This document shows positions 20,714-28,224 of a DNA stretch of 64,000 nt, piece after piece. A model generated the notes under the pieces. It did no database searches. It saw only the letters and a list, made by a program, of their open reading frames with translations, and was not told the DNA's origin. A program made the translations under genes and the position numbers. Source of the DNA: Acidobacteriota bacterium (lineage in GTDB: Bacteria > Acidobacteriota > Vicinamibacteria > Vicinamibacterales > UBA2999); assembly GCA_020851565.1 (NCBI GenBank), contig JADZCN010000037.1, positions 1-64,000 on the forward strand. The letters are read 5' to 3'. Positions within the stretch are counted from its first letter, which is position 1, and each line of letters opens with the position of its first letter.

Positions 20714-21412
20714 ATGATCGACACCCTCTTCCTCGATGCGGGCGGCGTGCTCGTCCACCCTTCATGGTCGCGTGTCAGCGACGCGCTGGCACGTGAGGGG
20801 ATTGCCGTGGACGCCCGGCGGCTCGCGGCTGCCGAGCCGCACGCGATGCGCGTGCTGGACGAGTCGGTCATCATCGGCGCCACCGATGACCAGAGGCGCG
20901 GCTGGATGTTCTTCAACCTGATCCTCGAGCAGGTGGGCGTGCCGCGCTCGCCGCGCACGGAGGCGGCGCTGGAGGCGCTGGGCGCCTATCACCGCGAGCA
21001 CAACCTCTGGGAACACGTCGAAGACGAGGTGGTGCCCGCGCTCGAGGGCTTCCGGGCGCGTGGCCTGCGCCTGGTGGTGGTGTCGAACGCCAACGGCCGG
21101 CTCGGCCACCTGTTCGACCGCCTCGGCCTGGCGCGCTGGTTCGACGCGCTCCTCGACTCGCACGACTGGGGCGTAGAGAAGCCGGATCCGCGCCTGTTTC
21201 ACCATGCGCTCGCCAGGTCAGGGGCGTCCGCGGAACGGACGGCGCACGTCGGCGATCTCTACCACGTGGACGTCGCGGGCGCGCGCGGGGCGGGCCTGGC
21301 TCACGCGGTGCTCGTCGATGCCGCGGGGCTCTATCCCGACGCCGACTGCCCGCGCGTTGGCCGCCTGTCGGAGCTCAGCGCATGGCTGGACGGGATTGGC
21401 GTCCCGGGATGA
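20714..21412 (+). CDS. HAD-superfamily hydrolase
   Basis: A 232-residue protein. Motif I is FLDAGGVLV near residues 6-14 (nucleophile D8; the usual second Asp is Gly, as in the REG-2/HDHD3-like group). Motif II is VVVSNANG, motif III K in VEKPDPRLF, and motif IV GDLYHVDVAGA. The cap region (about 20-90) is helical (C1-type). These enzymes are mostly phosphatases of small metabolites; the missing second Asp makes the exact chemistry uncertain. The ATG directly abuts a CTGACCC tandem array and lacks a recognisable ribosome site. The 3' end overlaps the convergent histidine-kinase gene by 38 bp. Confidence 0.88.
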   Translation: MIDTLFLDAGGVLVHPSWSRVSDALAREGIAVDARRLAAAEPHAMRVLDESVIIGATDDQRRGWMFFNLILEQVGVPRSPRTEAALEALGAYHREHNLWEHVEDEVVPALEGFRARGLRLVVVSNANGRLGHLFDRLGLARWFDALLDSHDWGVEKPDPRLFHHALARSGASAERTAHVGDLYHVDVAGARGAGLAHAVLVDAAGLYPDADCPRVGRLSELSAWLDGIGVPG

Positions 21413-23207
21413 GCGAGAGCCAGACGCGGAAGCGCGTGCCCTGGCCCGGCGCGCTCGTCACCCGCAGCGCCGCCTGGTGGCTGCGGACGATGCCCCGCAC
21501 GGCGGCGAGGCTGAGGCCGCGCCCCGTTTCCTTGGTGGAGAAGAACGGGTCGAACATGCGCGCCATCGTGTCCTCGCTGATGCCGTGGCCGTTGTCCACG
21601 ACATCCACGAAGACGTAGCGCCCGGGCTCGGCGTCACTGCCGAACGTCATCTTCGACAGCGCCTCGCGATCGAGCGACTCCTGGCCGGTGGCGACGGTGA
21701 CCAGCCCGCCTTCGTCCACGGCCTCGGTGGCGTTCATGATCAGGTTGAGGACCACCTGGCGGATCTGCGTCGGGTCGGCGTCCACGAGCGGCAGCGGGCC
21801 CGGGCTGTTGTAGACGAGCGTGCAGTGCTTCGAGACCGACGCCGACATGACGTCCACCATCTCCTTCACCAGCGTGTCGAGGTCCACGCGCTCCGACACG
21901 ACGCGGCCCTCGCCGGCGTAGGCCAGCATCTTCGACACGAGATCGGCCGCGCGCTGCGAGCCGATGACGATGGCTTCGGCGGTGCGGCGGTGCGCCGAGT
22001 CGGGCGGCGCCTGCATGGCCAGCAGGTCGGCGTTGCCCAGGATGCCGGTGAGCAGGTTGTTGAAGTCGTGCGCGACGCCGGCGGCGAAGACGGTGAGGCT
22101 CTCGGACTTCTGCTGTTCCTGCACGCGCCGCTCGAGGGCGTAGCGGTCGGCCTCGACGCGCCGGCGTGACGTGATGTCGCGCACCGTCACCAGCCAGCCC
22201 TCGAAGCGTCGCCCGGGCGTGCGCACCGGCAGCACGCGCACCTCGAGGAACCGGGGGCCCGGTTCGACCTTCACCACCGCGGGGAGCTCCGCCGACGCCC
22301 GGCCCTCGGCGGTGGCCCCCGTCCACCAGGGCACCGCGTCGGCGATCCCCCTGCCGACCGACGCGGGCGTGCAGCCGGTGTGGCGCTCGGCCGCGAGGTT
22401 CAGGTCGATGATGCGGCGCTCGGCGTCGAGCACCAGCACGCCGTCCTCCATGCTGTCCACCACCATGTCGCGCGCCAGCGGGACGAGGCCGAACAGCCGG
22501 TAGCGATAGAGTCCCCACGTGAAGCACAGGCCCGCGATCGCGAAGGCGAGCGGCGTGACGTCGAACGCGCCGATGGGCCGCAGGTAGGCGAGGTAGGCGA
22601 TGTTGCCCACGATGGGCATGACGAGCCCGATGGCGACGGCGACGAGCTGGGGTCGATAGGGCGGCGGGAACCCCGCCACGCCACGCGCCAGCATCCACGT
22701 GCCGATCAGCACCAGGGCATAGGTATAGGCGACGTGAACCCAGTACCAGGGCCCGGGCTGGTACACGAGCCGCAGGCCCCAGGGCGTGTTCACGGGGCTC
22801 ACGTCCTGCCAGACGAAGCCGTGGGCCTCGTTGGTGATCACGGCGGCGAGCGTCAGCACGGGGATCGCCCACAGCGCCGTGCGCACCGCGGGGTGCGACG
22901 GCCACGCCACGCGCGCGTAGCCGCTGGTGAAGAGGAGCCACAGCACGCCGATGCCCGACACCGACAGGTACTGGACCTTCGCGATCACGAGGCGGGACGC
23001 GGTGTCCGGGGCCAGGGTATGGAGCGCGCTCGTCAGGCACCAGTGCGCCACGGCCAGCATCAGCCACCCGAACGCGGGGCTCCCCGGCACGGTGCGCCGC
23101 GCCCGCGCGAACACGGCGGCCCAGATGGACAGGCCGGTCGCGAAGAACAGCGCGATGGCGTGAAGGGGAAGCAGCCAGGACACCGATGGGCATTCTATCC
23201 CCGACAT
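21375..23207 (-). CDS. Sensor histidine kinase with 7TM sensor and PAS domain
   Basis: A 610-residue membrane sensor. Residues about 10-220 contain seven hydrophobic helices of the histidine-kinase N-terminal 7TM type (including LFFATGLSIWAAVF and GIGVLWLLFTSGY). A PAS domain (about 225-345, DSMEDGVLVLDAERRIIDLN) follows. Then come an H-box with H380 (AAGVAHDFNNLLTGILG), N-box (VLNLIMNATEA), G1 (DVVDNGHGIS), F-box (MFDPFFSTK) and G2 (GRGLSLAAV). The DFNN-type H-box is the hybrid/NtrB-like class. No response regulator is adjacent, so it is an orphan; ligand unknown. ATG 23207 gives the full first helix. Confidence 0.92.
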   Translation of the reverse strand: MSGIECPSVSWLLPLHAIALFFATGLSIWAAVFARARRTVPGSPAFGWLMLAVAHWCLTSALHTLAPDTASRLVIAKVQYLSVSGIGVLWLLFTSGYARVAWPSHPAVRTALWAIPVLTLAAVITNEAHGFVWQDVSPVNTPWGLRLVYQPGPWYWVHVAYTYALVLIGTWMLARGVAGFPPPYRPQLVAVAIGLVMPIVGNIAYLAYLRPIGAFDVTPLAFAIAGLCFTWGLYRYRLFGLVPLARDMVVDSMEDGVLVLDAERRIIDLNLAAERHTGCTPASVGRGIADAVPWWTGATAEGRASAELPAVVKVEPGPRFLEVRVLPVRTPGRRFEGWLVTVRDITSRRRVEADRYALERRVQEQQKSESLTVFAAGVAHDFNNLLTGILGNADLLAMQAPPDSAHRRTAEAIVIGSQRAADLVSKMLAYAGEGRVVSERVDLDTLVKEMVDVMSASVSKHCTLVYNSPGPLPLVDADPTQIRQVVLNLIMNATEAVDEGGLVTVATGQESLDREALSKMTFGSDAEPGRYVFVDVVDNGHGISEDTMARMFDPFFSTKETGRGLSLAAVRGIVRSHQAALRVTSAPGQGTRFRVWLSLIPGRQSRPAMR

Positions 23208-23211
23208 GGAT

Positions 23212-23520
23212 GGGACGCAGATGACGCAGGGGCCGCAGATGCCGCAGATGAACGCAGATGACCCAGGGGCCGCAGATGGCGCAGATGGCGCAGATGGACA
23301 CGAATCGGGGGACCGAGGCGTGCCGACTAGCCTGGCGTCACTTCACGGTCCAGAGTTCGTAGCCGGAACTTCGTTCCGGGGGCCAGCACCTGCGTTCATC
23401 CGCGGCCCGCCGTTCTGCGCTCATCTGCGGCCCCTGCGTCATCTGCGTTCATCTGCGTTCATCTGCGGCCCTGCGCGATCTGTGTTCATCTGCGGCCCGT
23501 CGCTCGGCGTCCATCTCCGT
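23212..23520. repeat. GCAGATG/CATCTGC inverted tandem arrays between two genes (whole 320-bp gap)
   Basis: The gap between the histidine-kinase start and the metallophosphatase stop contains two arrays. At 23212-23300 units such as CGCAGATGACGCAG and GGGGCCGCAGATG repeat. At 23395-23520 their reverse complements (GCGTTCATCTGCGTTCATCT and similar) repeat. The loop (23301-23394) contains a small CCGGAACTTCGTTCCGG hairpin. No gene was found. The arrays could form a stem of about 90 bp with mismatches. Confidence 0.88.
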
Positions 23521-23528
23521 TGGCCAAC

Positions 23529-25868
23529 TCAGCGTTCTGTGTCCCATTCGACCAGGTCCTCGTCGCTGGCGCCTGGCGGCCGCGCCGTCGGCGAGGCGCC
23601 GAACTCCCGCCACCGCAGCCGCCCATGGACGCCGTGGGGGCGGACGATGATCCGTCCGGGTTCCACGCGCACCAGGACGAAGCTCTGATAGAACGGCGCG
23701 GTGTTGCTGTCGAACGCGGCCGACAGCCACTCGGCCGAGAACGGCCAGGCGCCGAACCGGTGGGTCCACCACCACGCGGGCCGCTTCCACCACGGCGTCT
23801 GCGCATCGATCTTCGCCATCGTCGCGGCCGTCGACGGATAGAAGGCCCAGCGGTCCACGGCGGGATCCGGCGGGAACGCGAGCGAGGTACCGAAGCTGAG
23901 ATACGCGCCGCCGCCGCCGTTGACGATGTGGCGCATGGCCCGGCCGGTGGCGCCCGGGGGCTCGGCGTAGTACTCGAGATCGTGCGTATCGCCCGCCATC
24001 GCCATCGCGACGCCCGCCGCCCGCAGCTTCTCGCGCAGCCGCTCGAAGTCCGGGGCTTCCCGTGTCTGGTCGCGGCCGCCCGCGTAGAAGGGATGCCCCA
24101 GCAGGGCGAGGATGGCCTTGCCGCGCGCGCGGGCCAGCGCCGCGTCGAGCCAGCGCTCCTGCTCGGCGTCCACGCGCTTCACGATGCCGGTGTCGATGCC
24201 GATGAGGGCGAAGCCGGCGGTCTGGACGTCGAAGAAGGGCGCACGCTGGAAGCCCGTGGGCACGCCGTACTCCCGCCGCAGCCTTCCCGCCTGGCCGATG
24301 AGCCGCTCGATGTGCCCGGCCGTGCTGGTGCTGATGTTGAGGTCCGCGTTCACGCGCGCGCCCATCGCACGCCGCGCCGCCTCGGGCGTCAGGAACGTGG
24401 CGTTGAAGCCCTCGAGCGCATCGTACCAGTCGTGGTTGCCCGGAATCGCCAGCACCGGCTTCCGCACGCCCTTGAAGGGCAGCCAGAACTTGGCCTCGTA
24501 GTCGCGCATGGCGCCGCTCGGGTAGACCACGTCCGACGACACCACGACGAAGCGCACATCGTCGCGCGCGGCCACGGCCAACAGCTGATCGCGCAGCACG
24601 TGCTGCGAGGCGTCGCCTTCGCCGGTGTCGCCGATGACGACGAAGGAGAAGGGCTCCTCGCCCTCGACGCCGGGCAGCGTCACGGAGAAATCGGGCGAGG
24701 GTCGCCCGGCCGCCCGATCGGCGGCGGCCACGGCGCGCGCCATCGCCTCGCGCCACTGGTCCGTGCGCGTTTCGGCCCACGAGTTGTAGAGGCCCGCGGC
24801 CCAGTTCTCCGTGTCGAAGTACCAGCTCATGCCCCACACCGGGACGGTGGCGGCGATGATGGCGGCCACCGGGAGGCCGAGCCGGACGCCGCGTCCCAGC
24901 GCGCCGAGGAGCGACAGGCGGGCCACCTGCCACTGCATCTCGGAGCGGAGGCGCGCCAGGAGCAGGGCGCGCACGCCCCGTCGCGTCAGGCGCCCGGAGG
25001 CCGTCGCGGGGGACGCCGCCAGCCACCACCGCCACGCGCGTCGCTCGAGCGGGTGGCTGGCACGCTGCAGCAGCAGATGGAACGGCAGCGCCACGCCCAT
25101 GGTGAACAGCATCGCGACGATGACGTCGCCTGCGACCGCGGCGACGGGCGCGACCACGCCCCGGATCGTGAAATCCGAGCCCATTCGCCCGGCGTGGATG
25201 GCCAGCAGCGTGGCCAGGAACGCGAGCACCCAGCCACGGTCCACTGGCGCGCGTGCGGCGGCCTCGACCTCGAGCTGGTCGCCGAGGGCCTTCAGCTCCT
25301 GCACGTCCACGAGCTGCAGGGCCTCGATCAGCGAGTCGCCGGCCTGGTCCGGGCCCAGGACGCGCGCGGTGGCGATGCGGCGGGCGATCTCCAGGAGTCG
25401 AACCGCTGCGGCCATGGCCACGGTCCACACCACGGCGACGTTCGCGCCCAGCAGGAGCAGCAGCGCGAGGCCCGAGACCATGTCGAGCGCGGAGGTGACC
25501 AGGCGGCGGTCACGCCGCGGGCTGTCGGGCCGTCGTATCCATCGCACCAGGTTGGTGATGCCGTCCGCGATGAACGACAGGGCGAGGAACACCACGAGGG
25601 CGCTTCCGCTCAGCATCGGCGCCGCCACGAGGAGCGAGGCCATCAGCAGGGTGACCGCGCCGTTCCGCCACGCCGAGAGGCGTTCGGCGGCCGAGGGCCG
25701 TCGCAGCCCGTGCAGCCATTCCAGCGTGGCGGCCACCATCAGGAGCACGCCAATCGTGGTCTCGGGCGTCGAGACGGGCCGGAGGGGGGCCACGAGGGCG
25801 AGGCCCGCCATCAGGGTCGTCGTCGCGGCCACGCCGCGCCTCCGGGACACCTCGCGCCAGTCCAGCAT
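23529..25868 (-). CDS. Calcineurin-like metallophosphoesterase fused to a large membrane domain
   Basis: About 779 residues. The first 330 or so hold many transmembrane helices in two groups (for example TIGVLLMVAATLEWLHGL and GVALPFHLLLQ). The second half is a metallophosphatase: FVVIGDTGEGDASQH, VVVSSDVVYPSG, PGNHDWYD (near residue 470), LLGHPFYAGG and MAGDTHDLEYY give the two-metal ligand set, with GDTHD in place of the usual GHTH. The active domain probably faces the periplasm or cytoplasm next to the membrane; substrate unknown. Start ATG 25868 (MLDWREV) is chosen; the frame stays open to 26039 but that segment overlaps the leader of the opposite gene. Confidence 0.85.
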   Translation of the reverse strand: MLDWREVSRRRGVAATTTLMAGLALVAPLRPVSTPETTIGVLLMVAATLEWLHGLRRPSAAERLSAWRNGAVTLLMASLLVAAPMLSGSALVVFLALSFIADGITNLVRWIRRPDSPRRDRRLVTSALDMVSGLALLLLLGANVAVVWTVAMAAAVRLLEIARRIATARVLGPDQAGDSLIEALQLVDVQELKALGDQLEVEAAARAPVDRGWVLAFLATLLAIHAGRMGSDFTIRGVVAPVAAVAGDVIVAMLFTMGVALPFHLLLQRASHPLERRAWRWWLAASPATASGRLTRRGVRALLLARLRSEMQWQVARLSLLGALGRGVRLGLPVAAIIAATVPVWGMSWYFDTENWAAGLYNSWAETRTDQWREAMARAVAAADRAAGRPSPDFSVTLPGVEGEEPFSFVVIGDTGEGDASQHVLRDQLLAVAARDDVRFVVVSSDVVYPSGAMRDYEAKFWLPFKGVRKPVLAIPGNHDWYDALEGFNATFLTPEAARRAMGARVNADLNISTSTAGHIERLIGQAGRLRREYGVPTGFQRAPFFDVQTAGFALIGIDTGIVKRVDAEQERWLDAALARARGKAILALLGHPFYAGGRDQTREAPDFERLREKLRAAGVAMAMAGDTHDLEYYAEPPGATGRAMRHIVNGGGGAYLSFGTSLAFPPDPAVDRWAFYPSTAATMAKIDAQTPWWKRPAWWWTHRFGAWPFSAEWLSAAFDSNTAPFYQSFVLVRVEPGRIIVRPHGVHGRLRWREFGASPTARPPGASDEDLVEWDTER

Positions 25869-25955
25869 CGGGACGATGGTAACGGAGAGGGTGCGGCGAG
25901 GGGCTAGGGTCGCGGCCGGGATTAGTGCTAACGTAGGCAGCACAGGAACGACGAG

Positions 25956-26013
25956 ACACCGGAAAGGGGGGCCCTCATTTCTGGGCCCCCTTTTTTGTTT
26001 GACGGGCCGGTGT
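25956..26013 (+). promoter_or_regulatory. Terminator-like hairpin in the leader of the RNA-binding-protein gene (candidate attenuator)
   Basis: GGGGGCCC (25967-25974) pairs with GGGCCCCC (25983-25990) around an 8-nt loop, followed at once by six T. This is a strong intrinsic terminator read on the plus strand, yet no plus-strand gene ends upstream; it lies 33 bases before the start codon of the RRM gene. It is enclosed by a second inverted repeat, ACACCGG (25956-25962) and CCGGTGT (26007-26013). A terminator in the leader suggests premature termination controlled by protein binding or folding; autoregulation by the RRM protein is inference. Confidence 0.75.
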
Positions 26014-26028
26014 GACAGAGGAGCCGTG

Positions 26029-26379
26029 ATGGGACGCAAGCTGTTCGTGGGAAACCTGCCGTTTCAGACGACCGAAGACGAACTGCACGACCTGTTCAGC
26101 CGGGTCGATGCGGTTGAGTCGGTGACCGTGATGCGGGACCAGATGACGGGCCGCGCACGGGGGTTCGCGTTCGTTGAAATGGCCACCGATGAAGGGGCGC
26201 AGAAAGCCATCGATCAGCTGAACAACACCCAGCTCGGCGGCCGGACGCTGGCCATCAACGAGGCGCGCCCGAAGGTGCCGCGCGCCGGCGGATTCGGCGA
26301 CGAGGGCGGCGGCGGCCGGCGCGGCGGCGGGTTCGGCGGCGGCGGGGGTGGCAACCGCCGGCGAGAGCCGCGCTGGTAG
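26029..26379 (+). CDS. Glycine-rich RNA-binding protein with one RRM domain
   Basis: A 116-residue protein. Residues 1-80 are a single RRM with RNP2 (KLFVGNLPF) and RNP1 (RGFAFVEM), and the remainder is an RGG-like tail (GGGGRRGGGFGGGGGG) ending RRREPRW. Such proteins are widespread in cyanobacteria, acidobacteria and others, bind single-stranded RNA and are often cold-induced. The ATG follows GAGGAG. The leader contains a terminator-like hairpin. The next gene begins 53 bp downstream and encodes a charged small protein, so the two may be cotranscribed. Confidence 0.93.
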   Translation: MGRKLFVGNLPFQTTEDELHDLFSRVDAVESVTVMRDQMTGRARGFAFVEMATDEGAQKAIDQLNNTQLGGRTLAINEARPKVPRAGGFGDEGGGGRRGGGFGGGGGGNRRREPRW

Positions 26380-26432
26380 TCAGCCGTCCCGCACGAGGCG
26401 GGAGCGGTCACTAGCCTGCAACGAGGAGGACC

Positions 26433-26672
26433 ATGGCCGTACGAGGACCAATGGGCCGCGGCAAGCGCGAGCGCGAGCGCGCGCGAGCGGAGCGGCAGAA
26501 GGAAAAGGCAGCGCGTCGCGAGGAGGCGAAGCACCGCCGCGCGACGGCGCCCACCGGCTCTCCTGGCGAGGACCCGGACATCGCCGGCATCGTGCCGGGC
26601 CCGCAGGCCAACCCCTGGGGTGACGAGGGCCTGGCCGAGGAGCCCGAGCCGGACGACAAGGAAGAGACCTAG
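26433..26672 (+). CDS. Small highly charged hypothetical protein
   Basis: A 79-residue protein. The first half is a basic/acidic helix-forming stretch (RGKRERERARAERQKEKAAR), probably coiled or disordered. The second half is acidic and proline/glycine rich (GSPGEDPDIAGIVPGPQANP, ending DDKEET). I do not recognise a family. A GAGGAGGAC ribosome site stands before ATG 26433, and the gene sits in tandem between the RRM and radical-SAM genes, which supports it being real. A nucleic-acid-binding accessory role is possible but unsupported. Confidence 0.6.
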   Translation: MAVRGPMGRGKRERERARAERQKEKAARREEAKHRRATAPTGSPGEDPDIAGIVPGPQANPWGDEGLAEEPEPDDKEET

Positions 26673-26714
26673 ACAGACCCTCGAAGGGCCGACATCGAAC
26701 AGCGGAGATACAAC

Positions 26715-28220
26715 ATGCGCGTGCACCTGGTCAACCCGAGCCATCTGGCCTTCGGGGTGGCCGTCATCACTCCCCGGTGGCTGTACGTGTTGGCCGCGGC
26801 AACTCCCGCCGAGTTCGGCGATCCCGTCATCACGGACGAGACGCTCGAGCCGCTCGACATCGGCAGCGTCCAGGCCGGTGATGTCGTGGGAATCGGCATC
26901 CACAGCGGCAACGCCGTGCGCGGGTACGAGATCGGCCGCCTCGCCCGCGCGCGCGGCGCGCACGTCGTGTTCGGCGGCATCCACGCCACGCTCTTCCCGG
27001 AGGAAGCGCACGAGATGGGCGCCGCCACGGCCGTGGTGAAGGGCGATGGCGACCTGGTGTGGGGTCGCGTCATCCACGCGTGCCTCGCGGGCTCGCCGGA
27101 CCGGGTCTACGAGGGCGGCCGCGTCGAGGGCGAGCAGCTGTCGAAGGCGCGCTGGGACCTGCTGCCGCGGGAGAAGTACATGTGGGCCTCCGTGCAGACC
27201 GTGCGCGGCTGCCCCAAGCACTGCTCGTTCTGCTCGGTGTGGCGCACCGACGGGCAGAAGCCGCGCGTCCGGGCCACCGACGTCATCATCGAGGAGATCG
27301 TCGAGCTGCGGCGGAAGGGCTTCCGCTTCATCGCGCTCGCCGACGACAACTTCTACCCGGTCGCGCTCAACGACCTGAAGATGGCCGACCGGCGTGCCGA
27401 CAAGTCCGGCTACCAGCGCCTCAAGGCCATCCGCGACGAGCGCTTCGAGCTGATGGCCCGGCTCGAGAAGCTGCCGCGCGACATGGTGTTCTTCACGCAG
27501 ATCACCATGGAGGCGGCCGAGGATCCCGAGTTCCTGGACGCCATGCGCCGCGCGAACATCAAGGGCGCGCTGGTCGGCGTCGAGTCGGTGACGCCCGCGG
27601 GGCTGAAGGACGTCTACAAGGACTTCAACCTGTCCGGCGACGCGCTGGCCACGCGGCTGAAGACGTTCCGGGCGCACGGCATCCACGTGCTCGGGTCGTT
27701 CATCTTCGGCCTGCCGAGCGACACGCCCGAAACCTTCAAGGCCACCGAGGCCCTCGCCGAGATGGCCGACATCACGTTCGCGCAGTTCGTGATGCTCACG
27801 CCCTTCCCGGGGACCGTGGACTTCGAGAAGTGGGAGCGCGAGATGGCGTCCGACCCGACCCGGGTCGACGGCATCCCCATCACGCGCCACTGGCTCATTC
27901 CCCAGGCCCGCCGGCCCAAGGTCTACACGCCCCACCCGGTGATGGCCCCCGACGAGATCCGCGCGCGCACTCAGGCCGTGTGGGACGAGTTCTACAGCCT
28001 GCCGAAGATCTGGCAGCGCTCGAAGTGCGTCCGGACGCTCAGGGCGCGCATGGCCTTCGTGCTGATCTCGAAGCTGTACCGGCAGATGTACGCCAATACC
28101 GGGATTGCCACCGACAGCGCCCGCGTGTCACGCGCCCAGAAGTGGACGCGCCTGATCGCCCCGCCCACGCGCCGGCTCTTCGCCGCGCCGCCGATGCCGG
28201 ACCTGCAGGTGCCGAACTAG
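26715..28220 (+). CDS. B12-binding-domain radical SAM protein
   Basis: A 501-residue enzyme. Residues about 1-135 are a cobalamin-binding Rossmann-like domain (HLVNPSH at the start; GDVVGIGIHSGNAVRGYEIG; HVVFGGIHATLFPEEA). The radical SAM cluster is C166-x3-C170-x2-C173 in RGCPKHCSFCSVW. An elongated TIM-barrel half follows (FIALADDNFYP, ALVGVESVTPAGL, IFGLPSDTPETF). Relatives include hopanoid HpnJ-like and Mg-protoporphyrin cyclase-like enzymes and methylthiotransferases; the substrate is not clear and no pathway partner is adjacent. It ends four bases from the convergent amidase gene. Confidence 0.88.
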   Translation: MRVHLVNPSHLAFGVAVITPRWLYVLAAATPAEFGDPVITDETLEPLDIGSVQAGDVVGIGIHSGNAVRGYEIGRLARARGAHVVFGGIHATLFPEEAHEMGAATAVVKGDGDLVWGRVIHACLAGSPDRVYEGGRVEGEQLSKARWDLLPREKYMWASVQTVRGCPKHCSFCSVWRTDGQKPRVRATDVIIEEIVELRRKGFRFIALADDNFYPVALNDLKMADRRADKSGYQRLKAIRDERFELMARLEKLPRDMVFFTQITMEAAEDPEFLDAMRRANIKGALVGVESVTPAGLKDVYKDFNLSGDALATRLKTFRAHGIHVLGSFIFGLPSDTPETFKATEALAEMADITFAQFVMLTPFPGTVDFEKWEREMASDPTRVDGIPITRHWLIPQARRPKVYTPHPVMAPDEIRARTQAVWDEFYSLPKIWQRSKCVRTLRARMAFVLISKLYRQMYANTGIATDSARVSRAQKWTRLIAPPTRRLFAAPPMPDLQVPN

Positions 28221-28224
28221 CAGG

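Noticed and set aside
22100..23300. Long alternative frames in the histidine-kinase region and upstream repeats
   Set aside because: They are shadow frames; the repeat part reads as low-complexity ICAICG/HLRHLR-type peptides.
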